NCBI RefSeq assembly: GCF_000282315.2
Contig: NZ_AKJN02000006.1
Location: 124,001 to 188,000 of the forward strand
Source of the DNA: Pseudomonas sp. GM41(2012)
GTDB taxonomy: Bacteria; Pseudomonadota; Gammaproteobacteria; Pseudomonadales; Pseudomonadaceae
Reading direction: 5' to 3'
Length of the DNA: 64,000 nucleotides
Shown: positions 52,531 to 61,285 of the stretch, piece after piece
Position numbering within the stretch: position 1 is the stretch's first letter
How the letters are laid out: every line of letters starts with the position of its first letter
The notes under the pieces: model-generated
The model's database searches: none
Told to the model about the DNA's origin: nothing
Seen by the model: only the letters and a program-made list of their open reading frames with translations
Translations under genes and position numbers: made by a program

Positions 52531-53949
52531 ATGAGCGTATCCAGCATGGCCAACATCCAGCTTGTTGATGCCAAACAGATTGATGTGTTCAGTCCATTCG
52601 ATGGTCGCCTGGTGGGAAGCGTACCTTGCCTCGATGCAGCCGCAGTTCCTGGCTTGCTGGAACGCGCGCGAATCGGCGTGCGCGAGAGTGCGGCAATGCC
52701 CCGTCACCTGCGCGCACGCATCCTTGAGGAAACGGCTCGACGTGTAGAGCACGAGGCAGAGGCGTTCGCCAGACTCATTGTTGCAGAGGCAGGAAAAACG
52801 CTGCGGCAAGCAGAGAAGGAAGTGAAGCGTTGTGTGAACACGCTGAAGTTATCGGCGGAAGAGGCTCGTCGTAACGCCGGGGAAGTGATTCCATTCGAGG
52901 CCTATGAAGGTTCCGAATCGCGCCAAGGCTGGTTCACTCGCGAACCGTTGGGGCTTATCGTCGCGATCACCCCATACAACGATCCGCTGAACCTGGTCGC
53001 CCATAAACTGGGCCCGGCTATTGCCGGTGGCAATGCTGTGATCCTGAAACCCTCAGAGCTCGCGCCGTTGTCCGCTCTCAAGCTGGTCGAGTGCCTGGTG
53101 GAAGCGGGTCTACCTCCGTCCGTGGTAACCCCGGCGACCGGAGGCGTCGATCTGGGTAAGGCATTGGTGGAGCTGCGAGAAGTGCGGATGATTTCCTTCA
53201 CGGGTGGCTTTGCCACTGGAGAATCCATTGCTCGAAGTGCAGGCTTGAAGAAACTTGCGATGGATCTGGGGGGGAATGCACCGGTTCTAGTGCTCGATGA
53301 CTGTGATCTTGAACCGACCGTAGAGTCTTGCGTATCGGGTGCTTTCTGGGCAGCAGGACAGAACTGCATCGGCACGCAGCGCATCCTCGTCCATAGTTCA
53401 ATCTATGAAGATTTCCGTGAGCGTTTTGTCAGCCAAGCGCGTGCATTGGTACTTGGCGATCCTGATCAGCGAGCAACGGATGTTGGCCCGATGATTACGG
53501 AGCAGGCGGCTCGTCGCACCGAACAATTGGTGAATGAAGCGCTGGCTGAGGGCGCTCTTCTCCTGTGCGGGCACCATCGCGACGTAGGAAGCTATGCGCC
53601 AACCGTGCTCGAGCGCGTAAACCATAACAGTCGGATTTGGCAGCAGGAGGTCTTCGCGCCAGTGGTCATCCTGGAGTCCTTTGAGCATCTGGATGATGCT
53701 ATTGCTCTGGCCAATGCTCCAGAGTACAGCTTGCATGCGGGACTCTTCACTCGCGATCTTTCCAAGGCATTGAAGTTGGCTCGCCTCATTGAAGCCGGTG
53801 GTGTGATGATCAATGATTCGTCCGATTACCGTTTTGATGCCATGCCTTTCGGTGGATTCAAATACGGAAGTTTGGGGCGAGAAGGGGTTCGATTCGCCTA
53901 TGAAGACATGACACAACCCAAAGTGGTCTGCATCAACGAAATGGGATGA
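52531..53949 (+). CDS. Aldehyde dehydrogenase, candidate aspartate-semialdehyde oxidising
   Basis: 472 residues, from ATG 52531 with AGGAGA seven bases upstream. ALDH superfamily motifs: ITPYND (146-151), ILKPSE (171-176), FTGG (223-226) and nucleophile Cys279 in GQNCIGTQR. The general-base motif, usually LELGG, is MDLGG with Asp245, an unusual change. It is co-transcribed with homoserine dehydrogenase, so the likely reaction is NAD(P)-dependent oxidation of aspartate semialdehyde to aspartate, feeding fumarate. Other semialdehydes (succinate semialdehyde) are possible. Confidence 0.82.
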   Translation: MSVSSMANIQLVDAKQIDVFSPFDGRLVGSVPCLDAAAVPGLLERARIGVRESAAMPRHLRARILEETARRVEHEAEAFARLIVAEAGKTLRQAEKEVKRCVNTLKLSAEEARRNAGEVIPFEAYEGSESRQGWFTREPLGLIVAITPYNDPLNLVAHKLGPAIAGGNAVILKPSELAPLSALKLVECLVEAGLPPSVVTPATGGVDLGKALVELREVRMISFTGGFATGESIARSAGLKKLAMDLGGNAPVLVLDDCDLEPTVESCVSGAFWAAGQNCIGTQRILVHSSIYEDFRERFVSQARALVLGDPDQRATDVGPMITEQAARRTEQLVNEALAEGALLLCGHHRDVGSYAPTVLERVNHNSRIWQQEVFAPVVILESFEHLDDAIALANAPEYSLHAGLFTRDLSKALKLARLIEAGGVMINDSSDYRFDAMPFGGFKYGSLGREGVRFAYEDMTQPKVVCINEMG

Positions 53950-54174
53950 GCTCTTTGGGGGGATGTTCACCACTTCCCGTACATTCGATTTCAGTGGTTT
54001 TCTGCTGATTAGCGAGTTGCGGAGTGAAATGTCAGCCAGGGAGACTTCGTTCGCTTGATCAGGCGGACTCGGTGAGATTCGCTGCAGTCTCGACCGAGTA
54101 CCGCCGCAATACCTGCCATTGCGCGTCAATCGGCCAGCTCCGATGGATGCAGACCATCGGTGCTGGACTCGGCA

Positions 54175-56391
54175 CTACTTGACCTCCTCGACCTCATAAT
54201 TCACGTAGCCAAACTCGTTGCTGCGGGCCGCCACGTATTTGCCGTTTTGCTCGAACACCGTGGCCTCGAAGGGCGTGCCGCCGAGTGTTGTCAGCAGGTG
54301 CCCGTCCTTGATTTCATACTTGGCCGGCACGCCAAACTGGCCGCCATGCAGCATGTTCAGGTATTCCCCCTGCGCAGGCGGCTTGCCGTCGACGCTGGTG
54401 ACCAGACGTTGGCCGTCGGTGCCATAGACGATTTCAAACGTCTGGCCGGTGACGGTATTGCGCACCTTGATGGTTTTGCCCACCACGTAGGCTTGCAACT
54501 GCTCGTTGGTGAGCGCTTTGGCACCGTCGGTTTTCAACTGGTCAATGGTTTTGCCCGCAGCGACTAGCCTGCTGTCCTCAGCATTCGGCGTGTACCAGAT
54601 CGGTGAGGTCCATGCGCGTTCCTGGACGGTGGCCGGGACATCGGCCGGCGGCGGTACTTGCAACTTGGCCGCGTCATAGGTGCTCCAGCGCGGTGTCGGG
54701 ATCTGCAGCACGCGGGCGTAGTAGAACGCGTGCTGCGCCGGATCGAAATCCGGATCGATCCAGATTTTTTTCAGCTCGGTGGCGCCGATGGTATTGGTGT
54801 AAATGGCCTTGGAAACGTCAACCGTCGAGCCCACCGGCGGGACGTTGCCGGTGGCCTGGTCCGGTTGGCGATCACCGGACCAGGCGACGTCGTAGATCTT
54901 CTCGAAGGTCTGGCCGTTTTTGGTCCAGCCCTTGATGATCTGGATGCGGTCGAGGTTGCCATCTTCGGCATCCTTGACCGCCCACACCACGAAGGACGGT
55001 GCCGCTTTACCCGGTTTTGCCGGCAAGTCGCCGCCCATGGGAACGCCCTTGGCGTAAGCGGCATGCACCCAGTCTTTTTCGTTCCACACACTGCTGTCGA
55101 AGTCCCAGCCACCAAACATGCGTACGGGGATGCGCACGCCGCTGGTGCCATAGACTTCCTTGCGTTTCATGGCATCGAAGATCGATTCACGGGTGTTTTC
55201 TTCAGCCCAGACACCGGCTAATCCCGACGTGCTGGTTTGCAGGGCCATCATCCCCGAGTTCTGTTTGCCGGAAAGACGCGCCGCCGGGGTGCTGTCGGTA
55301 AAGCCGTGGGAGCCGAAGTTGTTGCTCTGCGAATAGGGGATCACCCCGTTGTGCGAGTCGCTGGCGCCGACCACGCCCATTTTGTAGGGGTTGTATCCGC
55401 GAGCCTCCTGCAAGGCCATGCCGTTTTGCCAGGCTTGCCTGATGTAACTGCCATTGAGTTTCGACGTGCTGTTGTCGATGCCAATCAGGAAACTCATGAT
55501 TTCATAATTGGCAAATTCGTCGGTCGGCGACAGTTCGGGGTGGGTTTCGGAGGTGCCCTTGACCTGGTGAATTTCAGTGAGGGATTCATTGCGCATCCGC
55601 GTTTCGGCCCAGGCGGCATCGATGGGGCGGCCACGGTCATCGACGTCCACCGGAAACATCAGGCCGTTGCTGAGGTTGCCGTTGTGAGAGATCGCCAGCA
55701 CCTCATTGCCCTTTTTGCGTTGATCGTCCATCCAGCCCCACAAGTCTTCCGGTTTGTCCGAGTCGAGGGCCGTAAAGGGCAGGTCCGGCACTTTCTTCGA
55801 ATCGCGGAAAAACACATTGCGGTGCATGTTTTGATTGTTCGGTGCCGAGGTCCATTCATAGGCGACGAACGTGGTGAACTTGCCGGGCTTGTAGTACTTG
55901 TCGGCGATGGCGATGTTCTGCTGCCAGATGTTGCCGGCCACCTTCGGATCAATCAGCTCCTTGATCGGATGGCTCAAGCTGCCGGCGATCCATTTGAACA
56001 CCCGGTTGAAATCTTCCGGGGTCTTGGCAATCAGCTTTTGCGCGATGGGCAGTTTGCTGAAGTCTGACTTCGGATCGTTGGCCAGGGCGATCACGCCCAC
56101 GTATTCCGAGTGGTCGGTCACGCCATGGAAATCCAGCGGTCGGCCTTTGAGCTGCACTTCAAACCCCATCGGATGCTTGACCGGCATCCCAAGTGAGTAT
56201 TGGTAGGCCTGCTCGGGATCGACCTGATGGTTTCCGATCAGGTAGGCATCAATCGACCAGGAGGTGTGCGAGTGCGTCTGGCCAAAGTAAACCTCGCGAT
56301 CCGGGTCGCCCTCTGCCAAGGCTAGTGTGCCGACGGCAAGCACGGCGCAACCTAACAGTGACGGCACGGTGGTGTGTGTAGGGGTTTTCAT
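54175..56391 (-). CDS. DUF3604 protein, PHP-like metal-dependent hydrolase, exported
   Basis: 738 residues from ATG 56391 (AGAGGTGG just upstream; a longer open frame to 56727 has no coding character). A signal peptide ends near ALAEG. Metal-ligand motifs of a PHP-type fold are spread along it: GQTHSH (38-42 area), TDHSEY (92-97), SHNGN (235-239) and ASDSHNG (343-349). It ends with a lipid/outer-membrane-like repeat region of about 100 residues (TIKVRNTVTGQTFEIVYG). Members are widespread but unassigned. It is the last gene of a PPIase, HupE-like, DUF3604 operon, so it may be exported and folded with help of the PPIase. Confidence 0.85.
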   Translation of the reverse strand: MKTPTHTTVPSLLGCAVLAVGTLALAEGDPDREVYFGQTHSHTSWSIDAYLIGNHQVDPEQAYQYSLGMPVKHPMGFEVQLKGRPLDFHGVTDHSEYVGVIALANDPKSDFSKLPIAQKLIAKTPEDFNRVFKWIAGSLSHPIKELIDPKVAGNIWQQNIAIADKYYKPGKFTTFVAYEWTSAPNNQNMHRNVFFRDSKKVPDLPFTALDSDKPEDLWGWMDDQRKKGNEVLAISHNGNLSNGLMFPVDVDDRGRPIDAAWAETRMRNESLTEIHQVKGTSETHPELSPTDEFANYEIMSFLIGIDNSTSKLNGSYIRQAWQNGMALQEARGYNPYKMGVVGASDSHNGVIPYSQSNNFGSHGFTDSTPAARLSGKQNSGMMALQTSTSGLAGVWAEENTRESIFDAMKRKEVYGTSGVRIPVRMFGGWDFDSSVWNEKDWVHAAYAKGVPMGGDLPAKPGKAAPSFVVWAVKDAEDGNLDRIQIIKGWTKNGQTFEKIYDVAWSGDRQPDQATGNVPPVGSTVDVSKAIYTNTIGATELKKIWIDPDFDPAQHAFYYARVLQIPTPRWSTYDAAKLQVPPPADVPATVQERAWTSPIWYTPNAEDSRLVAAGKTIDQLKTDGAKALTNEQLQAYVVGKTIKVRNTVTGQTFEIVYGTDGQRLVTSVDGKPPAQGEYLNMLHGGQFGVPAKYEIKDGHLLTTLGGTPFEATVFEQNGKYVAARSNEFGYVNYEVEEVK

Positions 56392-56429
56392 ATTCCACCT
56401 CTTGGGAATACGGCGGTGACAGGGTGCAC

Positions 56430-57428
56430 TCAGGTCCAGAAACTCGAGACCCGTTGAAAAAACCAGAAGGCCGCCAGCGTACCCAGCCCGTAGGAAGCAA
56501 TCGGTCTGGCATACAAGCGCGCGGGCTGTGGCAGTCGACAACGCAGCAACAGTGCTCGCAGGCTCAACACGGCGGCGACAAACATCAGTTGGCCGATCTC
56601 GACGCCGACATTGAAGGTGAACAGCGCCAGAGGCAGGTCGTGCTGGGGCAAGCCGATTTGCGCCAGCGCACCGGCAAAACCAAAGCCGTGCAACAAGCCA
56701 AAATAGAACGCCACGACCCAGGGCCATTGAATGGTGAAGCTGGCTTCACCACGATTCTTGCGGGCGATTTCCACCGCCAGCAACAGAATGCTCAATGCAA
56801 TCGTCGCTTCCACGGGAGGGCCGGGAAGCCGCACCGCGCCCAGTGCAGCAAGCGCCAGGGTGATGGAGTGGGCGAGGGTAAACGCGGTAATGGTCTTCAC
56901 CAGCATCCAGCCGTTACCCACCAGCAGCAGAAGGCCGAAGACGAACAACAGGTGATCGAAGCCACTCAGGATGTGCTGGATGCCATGGACCAAAAACCCA
57001 CCGGCCACCGAGAACATTCCCGGCGTGGCAGCGATTTCTATCCAGGGTTGTGCAGGGTGGACGAGGGTGGTCGTCAGGCTGCCGTCCAGGCGCGAGACGC
57101 GTACCAGCACATCGGTGATGCTCGCTTGCAGGCCGATGAATTCGATGCGTTGGCCGACCAGTCCCGTGGGACCGGCATCAATAATCCGGCGCTCGATCAG
57201 TGAATCGTTCAGTTCGCTTTCAACCGGCTCAACGACAGTGCGCACACCGTCGGCAAACCTCAGCGCAATCGGCAAGCGCATGCCGGAAAGCACCGGCGTG
57301 CGCCACATGACGTCATAGCGCCCGGCGGCCGTTTCGTTGATTTCCAGGTAGGCAGGGCGGGACTCATGGGCCATGGCCGTCAGCCCCATGAACCAGAGCA
57401 ACAACAGCCAGACCGTGCGCTTCATCAC
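56430..57428 (-). CDS. HupE/UreJ-family membrane protein
   Basis: 332 residues. Signal peptide at the N-terminus, a periplasmic beta-rich domain (about 20-155: AYLEINETAAGRYDVMWRTPVLSGMRLPI) and a C-terminal six-helix membrane domain with HGIQHILSGFDHLLFVFGLLLL and FTLAHSITLALAALG. The His/Asp-rich first helix of the membrane part is typical of HupE/UreJ, which carry nickel or related metals. No hydrogenase or urease genes lie in the window. It overlaps the PPIase by 4 bases and precedes DUF3604 by 38 bases. Confidence 0.85.
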   Translation of the reverse strand: MMKRTVWLLLLWFMGLTAMAHESRPAYLEINETAAGRYDVMWRTPVLSGMRLPIALRFADGVRTVVEPVESELNDSLIERRIIDAGPTGLVGQRIEFIGLQASITDVLVRVSRLDGSLTTTLVHPAQPWIEIAATPGMFSVAGGFLVHGIQHILSGFDHLLFVFGLLLLVGNGWMLVKTITAFTLAHSITLALAALGAVRLPGPPVEATIALSILLLAVEIARKNRGEASFTIQWPWVVAFYFGLLHGFGFAGALAQIGLPQHDLPLALFTFNVGVEIGQLMFVAAVLSLRALLLRCRLPQPARLYARPIASYGLGTLAAFWFFQRVSSFWT

Positions 57429-58333
57429 GGCTGCTCCGTTTGAGTAGCGACAATCCCGCTGGTAGACGTCGGCATCACCACTACAACTTCATAACGTGCT
57501 TTCAGCGCATCGAAATGTTCGCGTTTCGATGCGCTGCGTTGCTCGGACAACCAATCGGACTTGACCTGCTGAGCCACGGTTTCAAAGGGCGGTGCCGGTG
57601 GTTTGGCCAGCGCTTCAATCCACACCAGGTGCCAGCCAAAACCGGACTCCACAGGTCCTACCCAACTTCCGGGCGTTTGCTTGAACAATGAAATGGCAAA
57701 CGTTGAACCAAAGACCCGCGCCACCTGATCCCGGGATTGTTCTGTGTAGGCGCTTTTAAACATGAAGGCATCGCCTTCTCCACTGTTCTGGTCAGTCAGG
57801 CCACTTAACGCGGCCTGAGCCTGCGCTTGCGCATCCGCACCGCGTTTGTCCAGGGCGAAAAACAAATGACGGAAGGTCGCAAGTGGCGGCAGGGCATACG
57901 CGTCCTGATGCTGGTTATACCAAGCCTCAAGTACACCGGGTGCAGGCTCGCGAAGTGACGCGACATCTTCGGCGAGGAAATCCATTTTTTGCGCCAGTCG
58001 GCGGCGAATGATGGTGTCGTCTTTATCCAGGCCAAGTTTCAGTGCTTCGCGATAGAGGATTTCCTCTTTCACATATTCATCAATCAGGCCCTGCAACTGT
58101 TGCTCCGATGCCGGTCGTTGCCATCGCGCCAGCCACGAGATCGCGATCCACTGAACAATCTCCGGGGTAATTTCGATGCGTTGCGGATCTTGATTGACGG
58201 CGGAACGGTGCAAACCTCCGTACAACACAAAGAGTGCAAAACCGGCGATTAAAAAGTGCAGTAACGGCTGGCGAAGGTATCGCTTGATTAACGAAAGTCG
58301 AGACTCTTTCGCTTCGGAGACGGTTAAGTTCAT
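57425..58333 (-). CDS. Membrane-anchored parvulin-type peptidyl-prolyl isomerase
   Basis: 302 residues. One transmembrane helix at about 25-44 (LLHFLIAGFALFVLYGG) anchors a periplasmic domain. An N-terminal SurA-like helical region (LQGLIDEYVKEEILYREALKLGLD) precedes the PPIC domain (ATFRHLFFALDKRGADAQ; GSWVGPVESGFGWHLVWIEAL). It probably assists folding of the exported partners. First gene of the three-gene operon; promoter presumably in the 173 bases between it and the DUF4239 gene. Confidence 0.9.
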   Translation of the reverse strand: MNLTVSEAKESRLSLIKRYLRQPLLHFLIAGFALFVLYGGLHRSAVNQDPQRIEITPEIVQWIAISWLARWQRPASEQQLQGLIDEYVKEEILYREALKLGLDKDDTIIRRRLAQKMDFLAEDVASLREPAPGVLEAWYNQHQDAYALPPLATFRHLFFALDKRGADAQAQAQAALSGLTDQNSGEGDAFMFKSAYTEQSRDQVARVFGSTFAISLFKQTPGSWVGPVESGFGWHLVWIEALAKPPAPPFETVAQQVKSDWLSEQRSASKREHFDALKARYEVVVVMPTSTSGIVATQTEQP

Positions 58334-58506
58334 GACTTATTGCCCCACGCTATACTCGAATAGTTTTCGAAGCAGAGTGGAGTATTGCTGCTGGTCCGGA
58401 ACTTTCCACCGAGGTTAATCACGATAGGCACTAAGTATTAGTCGCAATCGGATTAACCCATTCCACAAGGCTGTTCAGATCGTCACCGCTCCAGGGAGAT
58501 CACACA

Positions 58507-59268
58507 TTGAGCTCCATCTTCATCGGCGCCATCGTTTTCGCCTGCCTGTTCGCTGCCGCGCTGATAGGGATGCTGCTGCGCATGCGATTACCGATTCATC
58601 ACCTGGATGCCGAGTCCAAAGAAGTCATCCGCCTGGCAACGGCCGTGGTGGGGACGCTGTCCGCGCTGGCGCTTGGGCTGCTGATTGCGTCTGCAAAAAA
58701 CGTCTATGACAGTTATGAGATTGAAGTGCGGACATCGGCAGCACGCATCGTCCTGCTCGACAGGGTCATGGACCAGTATGGCCCGGAGACAGCGCAAGCT
58801 CGAACCCGCCTGCGTCAGTTGATTGAAACCCGGTTAAACCGGGGCTGGGGCTTTTCGCCCGCTGGGTCGATGGTGGTCGATTCTATTGACGAGTCTGCGG
58901 GTATCGAACCGATTCAGGTTGTGCTCCGGGCGCTCACGCCCGCCAATGAACCACAACGCATGCTGCAGGCCCGCGCACTGGAAGTCAGCACTCAGTTGGC
59001 GGAAGCCCACTGGATTCTGGTCGAGAGCAATACGGAGGGACTGCCTACGGCGTTTCTTGTCATCCTGACCTGCTGGCTGGCCTGGCTATTCGCGACGTTC
59101 GGTCTTCAGGCGCCGGCAAATCCTACGGTTATAGGCGTCATGCTCATCTGCTCCTTGTCGGTTGCCGCTGCGGTGTTTCTGGTGGTCGATATGGCTCATC
59201 CTTACATTGGTGTCATCCATGTTTCGGATGCCCCATTGCGAACTGCGCTCATGCATATCGGTAAGTAA
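58507..59268 (+). CDS. DUF4239 membrane protein
   Basis: 253 residues. N-terminal helix (4-25), a second helix near 48-63 (ATAVVGTLSALALGLLIASAK), a cytoplasmic helical region with SYEIEVRTSAARIVLLDRVMDQYGPE, and two or more helices at the C-terminus ending with VVDMAHPYIGVIHVS. This matches DUF4239 (bestrophin-like) proteins, function unknown. Single gene, ending at the terminator at 59305-59338. Confidence 0.78.
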   Translation: MSSIFIGAIVFACLFAAALIGMLLRMRLPIHHLDAESKEVIRLATAVVGTLSALALGLLIASAKNVYDSYEIEVRTSAARIVLLDRVMDQYGPETAQARTRLRQLIETRLNRGWGFSPAGSMVVDSIDESAGIEPIQVVLRALTPANEPQRMLQARALEVSTQLAEAHWILVESNTEGLPTAFLVILTCWLAWLFATFGLQAPANPTVIGVMLICSLSVAAAVFLVVDMAHPYIGVIHVSDAPLRTALMHIGK

Positions 59269-59304
59269 CCCTGGCTACAGCGTCCTTGAATATCGACAGG
59301 TGCT

Positions 59305-59338
59305 AAAAAAACCGCCCGGCGAATAACCGGGCGGCGTT
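59305..59338. terminator. Bidirectional rho-independent terminator
   Basis: CCGCCCGG (59312-59319) pairs with CCGGGCGG (59327-59334); an A-run precedes it and a short T-run follows. It serves the convergent DUF4239 and FAD oxidase genes. Confidence 0.88.
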
Positions 59339-59374
59339 TCCTGTTGGTGCGTACATTCCGTTTGGGTCGAGGCG

Positions 59375-60766
59375 TTATCCCTTGTCCGCCTTGCCGGCGG
59401 CGGCCGCAAATTTCGCCAGATGCACATCCAGTCGACGAGGAGGTCGGTTGTGGTCTTCGGCCTGCTCCTTGCGGCGAATGGCATTACGCACCATCAATGA
59501 ACCCAGGTAGCGGACCGGCTCCGGTGGGAAATGGCCAAGCGGACCTTGTAGTAGCGGCGAGCGTGTCCAAGGGTTATCCAGGCCCAGCACCAGCGACGAC
59601 AGGATCTGTCCACCCATATGGCACGGACCGACGCCGCTGCCGGAATACCCGAAACCATAGAAGATATTGCCGCTTGCGCCCATGCGGCCGAAGAAAGGCA
59701 CCCCGGTGACTGAGCGATCGGAAGGGCCATTCCAGGTGGCGGCGATACCGACATCGGCAAAGTCCGGAAAGAACTCCGTCAACGTGTTGCGCAGCAGTCC
59801 TGCGTAGGGTGATGGCTGGTCGAATACCGGCAGGATGCGCCCGCCGTAGGCGAAGGTGTTGCCCCCTTTGCCGAGCATGATTCGGCCGTCCGGAGTGTTG
59901 TGGTAGTAGTGCACGAATATCCGCGAGTCGAGTACGGTGACTCCGCTGGTCAAGCCGATCTTCTTGAGCAGATCAGGTCGCGGCTCGGTGATGATCATGT
60001 CGCTGGAGACGATAGCCACCGAACGCGAGAACTGTGGAAAGGCACGGGCCATCCAGGCGTTCATCGCCAACACGACCCGGTCGCAGGTCACTTTCCCTTT
60101 GGGCGTATTGACGACGGCCGGCATTCCCTCTTCCAGACCGGTCATCGGCGTGCCCTCGAAAATACGCACGCCCAGTTCCAGTGCGACTCGGCGCAGCCCA
60201 CGCACCAGCTTGCCCGGTTGCACACTGGCCGCCGCCGGCGAGAACCAGCCCTCGATGTGCCGTGTCGAGCCGGCCATGCGTTGCACGTCAGGCAGCGCAC
60301 ATTTGGAGAAAGAGTTAATGCCATGGCGCTCCAGTGCCGCGATCACCCCGTCGGTCGAGCCGACCTGGGCGCGATTGGTCGCCGTGTAGAGCGTGCCGTC
60401 GAGACGGTAGTCGGCATCCACCGCGTACTTTTCGCAAAAGGTGCCGATGGCGTAGATGCTCTGCTCCGATTCCTTGACCAGGCGTATCGCCTCCTGGACG
60501 CCGAACAAGCGCTCAAGGGTGAAGTACTTGGCCGACCAGGACAGCGCGCAGCCTCCATTGCGTCCACTGGCACCGGCACCGCAGATGTCGGCTTCGACGA
60601 TGACCACGTCCAGCTCGGGATTCTGTTCCTTGAGCATGATGGCGGTCCATAAACCGGTATAGCCACCGCCGACGATGCAGACGTCGGCGCGGGTGTTCTG
60701 TTGCAACGCAGGGCAGGGCGTAGCGGGTTGATTTTTCAGGGCCTGGTCCAGCCAGTAAGGGCGCAT
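59375..60766 (-). CDS. FAD-dependent amine/D-amino-acid oxidase (DAO family)
   Basis: 463 residues. FAD-binding ADVCIVGGGYTGLWTAIMLKE at about 27-47 (GxGxxG), and a conserved ASGRNGG at about 65-71. C-terminal GRMGASGNIFYGFGYSGSGVG is the second FAD-contact region. Enzymes of this group oxidise amino acids, polyamine derivatives or N-methylated amines to imines. The RidA-type gene just upstream (47 bases) fits imine hydrolysis. Regulated probably by the divergent LysR (61286). Substrate not known. Confidence 0.85.
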   Translation of the reverse strand: MRPYWLDQALKNQPATPCPALQQNTRADVCIVGGGYTGLWTAIMLKEQNPELDVVIVEADICGAGASGRNGGCALSWSAKYFTLERLFGVQEAIRLVKESEQSIYAIGTFCEKYAVDADYRLDGTLYTATNRAQVGSTDGVIAALERHGINSFSKCALPDVQRMAGSTRHIEGWFSPAAASVQPGKLVRGLRRVALELGVRIFEGTPMTGLEEGMPAVVNTPKGKVTCDRVVLAMNAWMARAFPQFSRSVAIVSSDMIITEPRPDLLKKIGLTSGVTVLDSRIFVHYYHNTPDGRIMLGKGGNTFAYGGRILPVFDQPSPYAGLLRNTLTEFFPDFADVGIAATWNGPSDRSVTGVPFFGRMGASGNIFYGFGYSGSGVGPCHMGGQILSSLVLGLDNPWTRSPLLQGPLGHFPPEPVRYLGSLMVRNAIRRKEQAEDHNRPPRRLDVHLAKFAAAAGKADKG

Positions 60767-60812
60767 GGGGTCTTCTCCGTTGGATCGGTTCGAGGCAGGG
60801 TTCAGGACACAA

Positions 60813-61163
60813 TCAGCCGCAAGCGGCGACCACGATCATTTCCACGCGCCAACCGGGGTCGATCAACTGAGCCAGCGTGCAAGCGCGTGTGGGCGCATGG
60901 CCTTCAGGGAAAAACTCGTCCCAGACCCTGTTCAGCCCTTCATAGTCCTCGCGATGGGCGAGCAGGATGCGCACCGAAAGCACCCGCTCGCGGCTGCTGC
61001 CGGCGCTGAGCAAAAGCTGCTCGATACCGGCGAGCACTTCACGGGTCTGCGCCCCGATATCACCACTGAGGTCCGAGGCGACCTGGCCACCGATGTAGAG
61101 ATGGTTGTCGTACCGGACCATGTCCGAACGGCGTTTTGCCACAGCGAAACGTTCAATTTCCAT
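60813..61163 (-). CDS. RidA/YjgF-family enamine/imine deaminase
   Basis: 116 residues from ATG 61163 (AGGA eight bases upstream); an earlier in-frame start at 61208 is less likely. RidA features: DNHLYIGGQVASD, TREVLAGIEQLLLSAGS and the C-terminal PTRACTLAQLIDPGWRVEMIVVA with the substrate Arg. It hydrolyses reactive imines or enamines from the FAD oxidase encoded next, forming an operon with it. Confidence 0.9.
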   Translation of the reverse strand: MEIERFAVAKRRSDMVRYDNHLYIGGQVASDLSGDIGAQTREVLAGIEQLLLSAGSSRERVLSVRILLAHREDYEGLNRVWDEFFPEGHAPTRACTLAQLIDPGWRVEMIVVAACG

Positions 61164-61285
61164 AAAGCATTCCTGGTAGGTACGAGGGGCGGCACTTGTG
61201 AAAATCATGCTTGCAGTTCATCGTCCATAAATAAAATCGATTTATCGTATGGCAAGATAAGTTGAACCTATAGCGAGGTGCGCCG

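Noticed and set aside
56392..56727. N-terminal extension of the DUF3604 frame
   Set aside because: It overlaps the HupE-like gene in another frame; a strong ribosome binding site and signal peptide mark ATG 56391.
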